From Ereboglobus luteus (GTDB taxonomy: Bacteria > Verrucomicrobiota > Verrucomicrobiia > Opitutales > Opitutaceae): DNA of 64,000 nt. The translations under genes were made by a program, and so were the position numbers. The stretch covers positions 1,158,501-1,222,500 of the forward strand of contig NZ_CP023004.1 in NCBI RefSeq assembly GCF_003096195.1, written 5' to 3'. Below, one piece after another: positions 26,001-31,682 of this stretch. Position 1 is the stretch's first letter. Every line of letters begins with the position of its first letter. The notes below the pieces were generated by a model that had not been told where the DNA came from, made no database searches, and was given only the letters and a program-made list of their open reading frames with translations.

Positions 26001-27717
26001 GCGAAAGCGTGTTGACCGTGCCGCCAAGCGTGGAGACCGCCGCGCCGTCGAGCTGGCTCGCGCCCCCGGCGATGAGCGCGCCAGTGTTAAAATACAGGGA
26101 GCCGATGCCGATGTCGCCGCCGCCAAGCGAGAGCGAGCCGGAGTCGATGAGCGAAAGTTTTGTGAACGTGGTCGTGGCGACGCCGACGCTGTTGGAATGC
26201 GTGACGAGTCCCGTGCCCGACACGGTGAGATCGGCGATGGTGGCGGCGCCGTTGACGGTGAGGCCGCGGGCGGCGCCCGTCTCGGAACGCATGGCAAGCG
26301 GGGTGCTCGCCGCGACGAGCGAACCGGCGTTGATGGCGACGTTTTTGCCGAGGTTGATGACGGCGGAGGTGGTGTTGAGCATGACCGTGTCGCCGAGCGT
26401 CACGTCGCTGTTGAAGAAGATGTTGCCCTTGAGCGCGCCGGTGCCGAAATCGATGGTGCCGGAGGTGAGCGCCACGGCCGCGTTTTCGATTCGCAGCTTG
26501 GCGTTGTTGGAAATGGTGACGCGCCCGCCGCCAAACGTGACGAGCGCGCTGGCGTTGGCGCCGGTCAGCGTGAGCATGGTTTCGTCGCCGGGAGTGCCGT
26601 CGCCCATGACGGTGATGTTGCCGCTGCCGAGAATATTTTTGCCCGCCGAGGCCGCGCCCAGGACAAGCTCGCCCGTGAACGCCGACGTGTTGACGTAACC
26701 CTGGCGCACGATGAGGCCGTCGAAAGTGCTGTTGCCGCTGGAAAGCGTGAGCGTGCCGTAGCCGTCCTTCACCAGCGAGCCCGCGCCCGTGATGGCATGC
26801 GCGGCGCCAAAAATAAGCGAGGTATTGGCGTCGATGTTGAAGGTTGTGGCCGCCGCGCCGAGCGTGGTCGCTTCGGACGCGCCAAGTGTGAGCGAGGAGC
26901 CCGAGCCGCCGTTGATGGCGAGGCTGGACGCGGTCGCGTCGAATGCGAGGGTGTTGGCAAGCGTGCGCGCGCCGGAGAGGTCAAACGCCTTCGCGTTGCC
27001 GGTGGTCACCACGATGGGCGACGCGCCGAGGGCGTTGTTGGCCTCGAGCGAAATCGTGCCGGCCTCGAAGCGGACATTGCCGGTAAACGCGGCGTTGGCA
27101 TTCGCGAGGACAAGCGTGCCGCCACCGGTCTTGACCAGCGTGCCCGAACCGGCGAGCGCGCCGCCGAGGCGGACGGTCGAGGCGATCGCCACGGGGTTCA
27201 CATAAAGTGTGTTGCCACCAATCGCGACGGTGTTGGTGAACGCGAGCGTGTTGACGTAATTGCCCAAATTATTGACCCGCAGATCGGAGCCCAGGCTGAC
27301 CGCGGGATTGATGGCCAGATTGACATTGCCCGAAAGACTGAGCTCGGCCGCCGTGCCCGCGACGCCGGAATCGAAGATGAAGGACGTCCCCGCAGGCGCG
27401 TCAAAACCAAGCGTGGTGCGCAACGCGGACGAGCTCGGCCCGGTGACGGAAAGTTTGCCAAGCGTGACGTTTCCCGCATCGAGCCGGATGGTTTTGCCGT
27501 TTAGCGGCGAAGGCGAAATCGTGCTGAATGTGGCCGTGTCGCCAGCCGCCGCGCCGGGTGCGCCAGCGGATGTCCAGCTTGCCGTGTCGCTCCAATTGGT
27601 GCCGGAGCCGGTGAAAGTGCCGGACGTGGTTTGCGCAAAAGCGTTCGTTGCGTCATTGAAGAACCCCGAAAAGACCAAAATGCAGGCAACGAGAGCAACT
27701 GAGGGTTTTGTGTTCAT
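14029..27717 (-). CDS. Giant autotransporter with beta-strand repeats (4562 residues)
   Basis: Type Va-like autotransporter exported by Sec and displayed through its own barrel. The signal peptide is residues 1-28, ending 'NAFAQ'. The passenger (about 30-4260) is built from autotransporter-associated beta-strand repeats (PF12951 type) such as 'GSLVKDGYGTLTLSSGNSTF' and 'TKAGQGVLILAGDNSA', which form a right-handed beta-helix. Four regions start with a Trp-Asn-Trp type motif ('NWSDTASW', 'WKWFDATNW', 'NWSDTTNW', 'EWNGENW') at about residues 40, 690, 1290 and 2150, each looking like the beginning of a separate passenger. The last ~280 residues are the barrel domain (PF03797), ending 'LGYRRLW' with a terminal aromatic. 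Long near-duplications exist at 16850-17100 and 18540-18795. Role (adhesion or cell contact) is inferred only. Confidence 0.93.
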   Translation of the reverse strand: MNTKPSVALVACILVFSGFFNDATNAFAQTTSGTFTGSGTNWSDTASWTSAGAPGAAAGDTATFSTISPSPLNGKTIRLDAGNVTLGKLSVTGPSSSALRTTLGFDAPAGTSFIFDSGVAGTAAELSLSGNVNLAINPAVSLGSDLRVNNLGNYVNTLAFTNTVAIGGNTLYVNPVAIASTVRLGGALAGSGTLVKTGGGTLVLANANAAFTGNVRFEAGTISLEANNALGASPIVVTTGNAKAFDLSGARTLANTLAFDATASSLAINGGSGSSLTLGASEATTLGAAATTFNIDANTSLIFGAAHAITGAGSLVKDGYGTLTLSSGNSTFDGLIVRQGYVNTSAFTGELVLGAASAGKNILGSGNITVMGDGTPGDETMLTLTGANASALVTFGGGRVTISNNAKLRIENAAVALTSGTIDFGTGALKGNIFFNSDVTLGDTVMLNTTSAVINLGKNVAINAGSLVAASTPLAMRSETGAARGLTVNGAATIADLTVSGTGLVTHSNSVGVATTTFTKLSLIDSGSLSLGGGDIGIGSLYFNTGALIAGGASQLDGAAVSTLGGTVNTLSLGGHDQAFASLDLAANTQLLIDFGSGGGSTATILGLGNTTLGANSILKFRNYSADGSLTDDLISTANTLSAEALSQVWFYGYNKGAEYDLSGNLAPIAGNYLDAVFDNKTDGLATTGNWKWFDATNWVGDDEFNIPNFAGAKATISCAAIGSTISSLNPITLGGNTVTLGSLTIDPTGHNSSYFAINTGTFVFDNNGAGATLTQIYGVNLQIPAAIVLKDDLTIYSGNYVLLNGIVEGDKNITKTGPGYLYIWTTEKTGFSGTLFLEEGILTSEMRNSTGTWLGDGTVVLRGGVFQSYHADNKLKFSGAFEIEGDVTLNRLNFLYNGSVDLDSVYKLAINSMPTDPAEYASVTFGAGIDFTGTGGLVKAGGAAMEMLGDNSSFSGGLTINTGALYTTIGAAGLRIGAVEAGKNYLGSGELFLTGGNSVINVETGGNAVLLQGADTLHTATITLNNNSALRFTGDGAVTLGSDMRIISSAGAGTLSVAGDVIFSGAVYGNGVDSSRSPTLRLDTSTNTTGQSYVKAGGAAYANITNLSNIAKYGNGISTFYHNGTDAANVNSITTGTVYVYGGILQLGKSDQLVAGALVLQGGAFDANDHTNAITNLYLRDNSSLILGGAGGLTFTNAMTAVDANWSRSKILIVQNADGNWAAGDTGAYVRFSNDNFAAISDSLLANIAFTGWETGAKIEQGSDGFYYLLPDTGSALRTTEWSGGGAVSNWSDTTNWLDSTVPNVATASVTIRDIDSDLAAKTINVDGGYALNHLNIETFQSRVTLDGSGMLTFNGVGAIEDASFARIKHAGSSILAIGSDVTLATDTELATTIMPAANTTAFPGYVVWSGQIHGGGKLVKTGAGMLRITSDNAATWTGGAELRDGGLIQIGASNAFGSGVLTLGDTLADTQTLEAWWTSGGGGASVALPIISNPTAAALAAATRVLDNDWILNGNLKLQRETGNGAGSETGNITHLRMTGDGVLSAGTHSISVWGANNVYYSTDTSVRNSQQLLRIDGNISGAGGLALGGYGSLMLTGANTFEGGVTLNGVEIYAGHDHALGAAAGVIKFGAVHNGFHAWNPAGNTFLATAGASRVVSNPLSFNGGQQTFRGNFTFDHAGVSTMTAATYFYVYNTLIFGKDHILDGTGSLYRINYGGGTMRLQAPNRYSGGTLFEVGVLEIGIDSVLNPDGTVQSGALGTGALTFQSSGAYLSPYSNDAGTTSRTLSNAIEFSNGSNAFLVRKSLAADNVAHTLILDTPTITLKGGNSYAINVLSGATLAIKSQLLDTNNTSGFTANGAGGIIELSNAANIITGGINITSSGTVRAVADIAGDGHVTIGAEDTAANYLGTGVLTVSNANGAFEIVTQGADAGNPALVTIAKRADGQSAIVLNNGGKFNVTGANVVTLLGDGVTLGSTTAANRGTLFSSGIMRASNATVGVKLSASSLEITGGVLTLAAANLVGGVQALTLDNGTLDLGGHTQTLGGGLLISGNSTIDFGANTSLTKFIAADLLFDAGGQLALINWKGNAITGGGLNQIILSGASSEQRYADVNFGSQYALGGKTMKIGGDWVLVPFGVAYAWDGTSNDEWNGENWLSYDAGSDTYYPTNAKPDYKGKGATFGDADASLGGKVIRNVNGMVIGGIGLSRTYADSFTIGTTGDIINLDSDGGNTYITGDALSKASMIINAGLNLEYDRGVGSNSFVVTHEGSGTITINGVIEGSQAMIKRGAGVLVLAGANSFTEGFALEGGLVRIAADGTATNGPLGEGKVILKGGALEALGADRTLLANPLDIAGSFSVLGDHRLAFANVATSTVSTSATVTIDTGAALSLAGALTGPGTLTKAGQGVLILAGDNSAHAAGIELAAGKIEALTNTALGAGVLNVTGDAILSNTSAASVALSNTIALATGKTLSLENTAASALALNGPVTGDGALAKTGAGTLRVTGSNDYAGGTQITSGSLVAQNAAALGSGSVTIGATGNLALDFTGTFANILAGGGTTHVKQASVTITADNSDYAGDWRVHGSSMMIVSATENIGTGDLNLAGSLRVASPGSFVLANKVDSVSTYAGDISLNLAAGGTLSFVSTAQGGNFTGTVNINTGVLNLDSVAGDATNGVLKNALVSLNGGAINLNGDQTVRNLTLINGGTMIVDFGQEKLSATDINIVGSATVDSNPAGAGGLLSLDDGVTAAIAQSANAVTGNIASLSLKGALNSTTMLSDIIQGSDTAASPTAKAVHNYAFSAMHGGTHGIFLSSTLTTVEIQSGKTFTLSQTNSGGAQDFKALITQAAGSPANLAIAAGATAGDLITLAPAAAYTHTGTTTIASGSVAIAATAPRELFASGTAFQIDAGATLVVTNSLALNHLGGAGKIALTGGGITLNNTIASQYDGTFEGAARIEKTGASTFTLTAASTGFTGTTIVTGGTLRLENLAATGTGSVTVASSAVLDLADVGDFANTIGGNGVAVVSENGVNLTGANTIAAWNITGSGTVSGTQNLGAGNVSLAGGRLALAPAAGGWTFTNTLGGDGTLTANFADATGTLAFASGLNNSFTGTLAMRGGHLALDANAGSLLANAALVLGQNGSTEINANRVIGALEMDGGTLMVETTGAHVSPTGTLTVTDLVAGSGTTKMSKPVTVVDDTDVINAPSFFAQTGTVQQMIVNATGSVTGTGVQLDIIQYDGTPVSGNAIATGIRDASNAVTGTASYDFYAAVTGSGIGWAYGLVELSANAGASITLSNSNAAQSALGVKLTGSGGYTMSGTGVYSIGNAASNYEGATLVTGGTVRMLTDNAFGGTPLLDLAANTGVDMNGKTQATGTLNTAAGSTLDLNAGVLTLANGGTSLGALTGSGTLNTAGHLDIRGANTGLSADIANTGTIRIDNTDGLGRSGTLANNNLLAIDTASGTFAKSVTGAGNIALAGSTVTLGGNNAAFTGTFDVAVGSHLAASTNANLGAANLVGAGVFEKQDTATTITLTHANAAFTGTTLVTGGTLRLENLAATGTGAMVNNAALDLAATGDYASNITGSGTTFVTANGVNITGVNTGSAWNITGSGTVSSTANLGAGDTHIDGLLVVKTGDSWLWGNTLTGSGTLSVNLSGSTFSFGSSAVSPSDYFEGTVTLADTTMNLGDDSNVAALKNATLQLDAGSALHTNAVTGTIGGLTLNSGKLWIPKNGVNPSEVLNVGTLSITDESSVIVFENYISGTHAAVEVGKNFLDQDGPGSNATLLVKAGTLAEHASHQLDIVKADGTALSEGQVIDYGNVEATYGYAAITASATTSTGHEGGLYYDYVLRQLNVKDGETLVLTSTGATDNTLSADITGLGGVTYTTGSLIVLTGSNSYTGTSMLKSGTVQAGADNALGNTKLVIIEIPATFDLNGNAQTIAEGGQIDGHITGTGALTLAGGTLTVTSANTDYTAQTTIGAAATAHLTDADGLGSADILLDGMLTFETTGTARNTLSGAGTLRIAGGEVMLATSNTGFHGTGTVAAGRLVATQIDTLGDADIGVASGAAFEQTGMSGTLRNNIAGEGTHYVTSSTITIANTAYDIAVTTLDQNAQLKLARDAVNFGTLNMRGGALLFDNPSDTAAIATLGDTSGLFVMNADLAAQTANRLDLGNAGSATHSVYILDNGIEPTAHNISIEIITAQTPGAADFVMANPGGKLEYALTSIELVRGDSSIYAPNPDSWYLLDQGLSHSADAIINTASALALDWASSLDAIHTRLGDIRSETLGSKPSAGGMWFRSRGYRLNAANELSGMSFKQYGWGVTGGADKAFATQAGVNFIGGFIDMGNVDRRLDNAGDGKTRSVGAGVYLTMLGNNGWFLDGTARFDRYNNEFDAKSVSGRVTHGKYNTNGQSLSLEAGRRLQRADGWWIEPGVQMAVLWLKGSDYSTRATVGQRAIDVSVGDSDTWQYRALVRAGRRIRDSKWHPYGKFAVVAVDSNGGEITAHSKTFKADYDGRRIEIGFGTSYRLNETSQLYLDYEYAKAAYYDRPWSLNLGYRRLW
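16850..17100 (-). repeat. Internal duplication in the giant autotransporter, copy 1
   Basis: Encodes a block containing 'GGTLRLENLAATGTG' and 'AWNITGSGTVSSTANLGAG'. It closely matches the block at 18540-18795 in order and sequence. Edges are approximate. Confidence 0.75.
18540..18795 (-). repeat. Internal duplication in the giant autotransporter, copy 2
   Basis: Encodes 'GGTLRLENLAATGTG' and 'AWNITGSGTVSGTQNLGAG', matching copy 1 at 16850-17100 about 1.7 kb away. It indicates recent segmental duplication within the passenger. Edges are approximate. Confidence 0.75.
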
Positions 27718-27906
27718 GCTATGTTTGAGAAAAATTTTTCAAGAGAGGATTTTTGTCACTCGTTTGCATAGGACGAGTCACCTACCCCGCCTACCGCCGC
27801 ATCCGCAACTCCGGCACCATGAATGCGCAACTAGAACAAGGGTTGTAAGAACACATGTCTGCAGTCCTTATTGTCAATTTTATTCAATAAGGAACCAATG
27901 CCGCAC

Positions 27907-27934
27907 AAAAAAAGACGCGCTTCGAAAGCGCGTC
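27907..27934 (-). terminator. Rho-independent terminator after the small membrane protein gene
   Basis: Perfect 9-bp stem GACGCGCTT / AAGCGCGTC with a 3-base loop, followed on the - strand by seven T. It separates the 28-31 kb envelope genes from the giant autotransporter. Confidence 0.9.
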
Positions 27935-27986
27935 CGCGGGAAAATAAGGCAAATCCATCAAGTGGATTTTTTGGGACCGGAAAACA

Positions 27987-28681
27987 CTATTGAGTTCTTA
28001 ATTGGCTGTTTATGAACTTCCAGTTGGCGACCTTGGCGGGGTTATACATCAGGTTGTCGGTGGCTTCGTTATAGGTGGCGACGTCAACTTCGTAAACATA
28101 GGTGAGATTGGTTTTGCTACTTGCGCATACAAGATAGTAGCGGCCCGTAACAGGGTCATATTGTTTGCCCCTGACAATGGCCATACCTTCGATCGGGCTG
28201 CCGGGCATTCCGGTGGTCGCCGTTGTTACCGCCGCGGGACGGGTTGGACGGGTGGGCGCGCGACGGACGGAGCTCTTGGGCGTCACGGCAGCCGTCTTTC
28301 TGGAAGCCGTTTTTGTCGATTTTCTGGTGGTTGTGGACTTGGCGGTTGTGGAGCGGGTGGTCGCCGGAGCGGTGGTTGTGGCGCGCGTGGAGGAAGCCGG
28401 TTGAGCCGCCCGTTGCTGGGGGCGGGTTGCTCCGCGGGCGCGGTTTGGCTCGTTGGCGCCGGGGGCATCGAAAAACTGACGGTCGGAATGGGCGCGACGG
28501 GAGACACGGGGGAGTAGGGAGTGACCGGCGTGACCGGGGCCGGTTGCTGACGGGTGCCGGCGGTTTGGGGTGTCGAACCTGGAGCCATCACTTTCCAAAG
28601 CAGCCAGCCTGCGAGGAGCAATAGCAGCAAGAGCACGACTGCATAGATCGTGTTATTTTTTTTGCTTTTGCGTGATGCCAT
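27987..28681 (-). CDS. Single-pass membrane protein with Pro/Thr-rich linker, frameshifted
   Basis: Two overlapping frames together make one protein of about 231 residues. The first frame (from ATG 28681) gives a basic N-terminus and one strong helix ('IYAVVLLLLLLLAGWLLWKV', residues 12-31), then a Pro-rich segment ('QQPAPVTPVTPYSPVSPVAP'). At a run of five C on the coding strand (28418-28422) the sensible reading moves by -1 into a Thr/Ala/Lys-rich linker and a C-terminal domain with 'GKQYDPVTGRYYLVCASS' and 'NPAKVANWKFINSQLRTQ'. Without the shift, the first frame ends in low-complexity Pro/Arg sequence. I do not recognise the C-terminal domain. It lies downstream of the TorF-like gene on the same strand and has its own terminator. 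The shift may be a sequencing indel, a mutation or programmed. Confidence 0.65.
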
Positions 28682-28729
28682 TTTTCTTGATGTTAAACAA
28701 CTGCTTTAACAGTCAGCTAGGTTTGGAGC

Positions 28730-28774
28730 AAAAAAAAACGGGGCTGCGCTTGTTAATGCCAAGCGCGAGCCCCG
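28730..28774 (-). terminator. Rho-independent terminator after the TorF-like porin gene
   Basis: Long stem CGGGGCT-GCGCTTG / CAAGCGC-AGCCCCG with one bulged base and a 7-base loop, followed by nine T on the - strand. It starts 11 bp past the TorF-like gene stop. Confidence 0.92.
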
Positions 28775-28785
28775 CCTTGAAGATA

Positions 28786-29550
28786 TTACCACTTCAGGCC
28801 GATGCCCGCGTAACCGTAGAGGTTGTCGCTGCCATCGTGGTAGCCATAGGACCAAGACTTGCGGTTAATGGTGTCGCCATATTGCACGCCAACAGTGGCA
28901 CGGAGATTCTTGGTGAACCAAACGGAGGCGCTGACGGTGACTCCATAGTAGCTGTAGTTGTCCTTGACGTCGGGTCCCGGGGTGTCGGGATACTGGTCGC
29001 GGATGTTGCTATTGCCCACAAAGAGGCTGAAGTCAACCGAGGCAGGGAACTGCTCGATGTTGAAGGGAATGCGATAGCCGGTCGCCGCCTCAAAGGTGAG
29101 ATCCTTTGTGCGGATGTCGTAATAAGCGGTGACAGTCGCGCCCCAGTTTTCGAGGATTTCGCGGTTGGCGCTCGCATAGACTTCGTAGGTGTAATCGGTC
29201 TGGTTGTTGTCGGCTTCGGGATAGAAGTATCCGATGAGGCCGCCGGAGAATTCAAAACCCTGCCAGTGGTATTTGTAACCGCCGTAGAGGTCGAATTCGA
29301 AATCCTTTTCGGAGGCAAAGGGCTGGTTGGCCCAGCCGCCAACAAAGAAGCCGTCTTGTCCGGTGATGGGATTAAACTCAAAGTTGGCCTGCATGGACTG
29401 TCCGGCCTTCTTGTCACCGCGAAACACGTAGCGTGTGCTGTAACGCATTTCGAAGGAACCTTCCCACTGGGAGGTGGTTTGGGCCTGCGCAGTGAGTGTA
29501 GTGAGTCCGACCGCGGCAGTAACGAGGGCGAGTGTAGTTCTTAGTTTCAT
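28786..29550 (-). CDS. TorF-family putative outer-membrane porin
   Basis: 254-residue outer-membrane protein of the TorF/Gcw_chp family (PF09694). The signal peptide 'LALVTAAVGLTTLTAQAQ' is followed at once by the family's diagnostic start 'SFEMRYSTRYVFRGDKKAGQ', then short amphipathic strands ('LYGGYKYHWQGFEFSGGLIGY', 'ATVTAYYDIRTKDLTFEA') and a C-terminal 'YGYAGIGLKW' ending in Trp. The function of the family is not established; members are predicted small porins. It is the second of three - strand envelope genes, with a strong terminator after it and an imperfect hairpin before it. Confidence 0.85.
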   Translation of the reverse strand: MKLRTTLALVTAAVGLTTLTAQAQTTSQWEGSFEMRYSTRYVFRGDKKAGQSMQANFEFNPITGQDGFFVGGWANQPFASEKDFEFDLYGGYKYHWQGFEFSGGLIGYFYPEADNNQTDYTYEVYASANREILENWGATVTAYYDIRTKDLTFEAATGYRIPFNIEQFPASVDFSLFVGNSNIRDQYPDTPGPDVKDNYSYYGVTVSASVWFTKNLRATVGVQYGDTINRKSWSYGYHDGSDNLYGYAGIGLKW

Positions 29551-29580
29551 AATTTTTTCAGGAAAATATGGGTAATGCAG

Positions 29581-29635
29581 AGGTGCCCGGCCGCCGCCCG
29601 CCTTCGATCATTAGGCAGGCGGCGCGCGAGCACCT
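29581..29635 (-). promoter_or_regulatory. Imperfect hairpin before the TorF-like gene
   Basis: AGGTGC/GCACCT closes an inner stem in which CGCCGCCCGCCT pairs with AGGCAGGCGGCG (one mismatch). No T-run follows. It sits in the 96 bp between the OmcB-like and TorF-like genes and may be a processing, stabilising or attenuating structure. Confidence 0.45.
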
Positions 29636-29646
29636 TGCTGTGGTGA

Positions 29647-31329
29647 TTAGTAAACGTAGGTCGTTTCGTCCTTGTTGATCGGCTTCGGGAGGAACGACGA
29701 GTTGAACTCGAGGCGGGTCGTGGCGACACCTTCCTGCGCGCCCTTGGCTTCAATCTTGAAGGTGATGACGCCGCGCGGCTTGAGGAGCATGTCGGGCAGT
29801 GTGACCACCTTGCCGGTGATGGTTGCGGTCTTGTCGGAGCAGGTGACCGGCGTGATTTCATCGCTGAAGATTACGCGGATCTGGCTGTTGACTTCACGAT
29901 AGGCACCCTGATTGGTGATGCGGATCGTGTAGGTGACAGGATCGCCAACGCGGATCGGGTCAACATTGTCGATGATCTCGGTGAGCACGCCCGGAGGTCC
30001 GTCCCAGATGGTGGTGGCGGCCGCGGTGGCGGTCAGACCCTTGCCGGTGCGGGCGGTGACCTTGTTGGTGGTGGTCATCGGCTCGGCGGCGGTGATGGTG
30101 ACGTTGCGGGTCACGCTCTGGGCCGGCGCGAGCGAGGCGACGTTCCAGACAACCTGGTTGTTGTTCTGGGTGACAGGCGCATCGGAGGCCGAGACGAGCT
30201 TCGAGCCCTTCGGAAGGTCATCCGTAACAGTGATGTTGTTGAGCGTCGAGCTGCCCTCGTTGGTGACGGCAATCGTGTAAGTGGCGTTGCGGGTGATCGT
30301 CTGGCGCTCCGGACCGGTCTTGGTCACGCCAATGCGGGAAAGGACAACATTGACGGGCGACTCGGCGCTGACCGATGCCGCGTTGCTGGCGGTGACGGTG
30401 GCCTTGTTGACCCACTGGCCTTGCGAGGCGGCAGTGACGGGAATGTTAACGGTCTTGGTCTCGCCGGCGGCGATGGTGCCGATGGCGTAGGTGGGCTGTG
30501 CTTCGTTGCCGCGCAGACCGGAGGGGAGGTTGTCAACAACGACAACATCCTTGGCGGTGGCCGTGCCGACGTTGGAAACGCGCACTGTGTAGTCGATTCT
30601 GTTGTCGAGCTCGGCCTCGCGCGGGCCGATCTTTTCGACGGCAAGACGCGGGGAGCCGGCGCGGAAGCCGAGGCGGGCCACGGGATCAACGCAAACCTTG
30701 GTGGCGGTCAGGAACTCGCCTTCCATGTTCGGGCGGACGGTGATGACGGTGTCTTGCTGCTCGCCTTTGCGCATCGAGGCATAACCCCAGTTGAGGTCGT
30801 TGCCGCTCTTGGCAACGTCGGGCGTGGAACCCACGTAGGTCGCACCTTCGGGAAGGTGCTCCGTGACGCGGACTTCCGTGATGTCGGCCAGCGCCGTGAC
30901 ACGCACGCGATACTGATAAGCGGAACCGACTTCGCCGGGAGCGCTGAGCAGCGTCTTTTCAATGGTGTAAAGGTTGGAGTCAAAACGGTTACCAATCGCA
31001 CCGGTGCTCACGGGAGCAACATAAGCGGGCTTGCTCTCGGTCGTTGTGGTAACGACGGTGGCCGGCTTGGACTCGGTGACGGTGGTCTTGGTAGTAGTTG
31101 TGGTCGTGGTGGTCTTGGTTGCGGCAGGTCTGGTGGGAGCTGCGGCGGGAGGAGCCTCGGTGTAGGCTTTTGCAGGAGCGGTAGCTGTGGCTTCAATAGC
31201 CGGAGCCGGATTACTTTGCGGATACTCCGGATACTGCTTCGACTGCGGAACGGCCATCAAATTGGTGGCCAAAAACGCGACGACGCCGAATGCGAGACCG
31301 GTGATCTTGATTTTACTTATCGGTTTCAT
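29647..31329 (-). CDS. OmcB-like protein with DUF11 repeats
   Basis: 560-residue exported protein. The signal peptide is residues 1-26 ('GLAFGVVAFLATNLMA'). A Pro/Ala segment and a Thr-rich run (about 68-105) lead to four DUF11-type Ig-like domains starting near 130, 230, 335 and 440. Each shows the pattern 'Y.I.VTN.G......V.V.D.LP.G', for example 'ATYTIAVTNEGSSTLNNITV'. The last domain ('DPIRVGDPVTYTIRITNQG', 'TATITGKVVTLPDML', terminal 'DETTYVY') strongly recalls the end of chlamydial OmcB. OmcB is cysteine-rich and cross-links the chlamydial envelope; here only two cysteines are present (in 'TKVCVDP' and 'PVTCSDK'). It probably acts in the periplasm or outer envelope. It is the first gene of the 28-31 kb envelope cluster. 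Confidence 0.85.
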   Translation of the reverse strand: MKPISKIKITGLAFGVVAFLATNLMAVPQSKQYPEYPQSNPAPAIEATATAPAKAYTEAPPAAAPTRPAATKTTTTTTTTKTTVTESKPATVVTTTTESKPAYVAPVSTGAIGNRFDSNLYTIEKTLLSAPGEVGSAYQYRVRVTALADITEVRVTEHLPEGATYVGSTPDVAKSGNDLNWGYASMRKGEQQDTVITVRPNMEGEFLTATKVCVDPVARLGFRAGSPRLAVEKIGPREAELDNRIDYTVRVSNVGTATAKDVVVVDNLPSGLRGNEAQPTYAIGTIAAGETKTVNIPVTAASQGQWVNKATVTASNAASVSAESPVNVVLSRIGVTKTGPERQTITRNATYTIAVTNEGSSTLNNITVTDDLPKGSKLVSASDAPVTQNNNQVVWNVASLAPAQSVTRNVTITAAEPMTTTNKVTARTGKGLTATAAATTIWDGPPGVLTEIIDNVDPIRVGDPVTYTIRITNQGAYREVNSQIRVIFSDEITPVTCSDKTATITGKVVTLPDMLLKPRGVITFKIEAKGAQEGVATTRLEFNSSFLPKPINKDETTYVY

Positions 31330-31682
31330 GGAAGGTTGGTTCTGGTTTACTTGGTGTTAGGACAAACTGGTTAGCACACAGTGGTTGCTTATGACTAATT
31401 TCAACTGACTAACATGTAGCAGACAAGCATAATTCTCTTTGGTTGCCCGAAAACTTTCGGTTTTTGAAATTGGTCATGAACTATTGGTTATGAAGTATTT
31501 TTGTTCTTTTTAATCATGTAAAAAGCAATCGGTTTTTTGAAAAAAAATTTCCGGGAAATATGCCTCCGGCGTGTTTTCAGTGTCCGCCATTTATAACACG
31601 AAACGGGCGAAAACCAAGCGCATCGTTAATTTTAAGGTATTGAATATTACTTTTTTACAAAATATTACGAATTCGCACACGC
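31330..31682. promoter_or_regulatory. AT-rich intergenic region upstream of the OmcB-like gene
   Basis: About 350 bp between the end of the efflux operon and the start of the OmcB-like gene, both on the - strand. It is far richer in A and T than its neighbours and presumably holds the promoter of the envelope cluster and the end of the efflux operon transcript. A small palindrome, CGAAAACTTTCGG, lies at 31447-31459. I see no gene and no clear promoter hexamers. Confidence 0.45.

Noticed and set aside
28002-28624. Gly/Arg-rich + strand frames opposite the small membrane protein
   Set aside because: Low-complexity shadows of the Thr/Ala/Pro-rich linker on the - strand.
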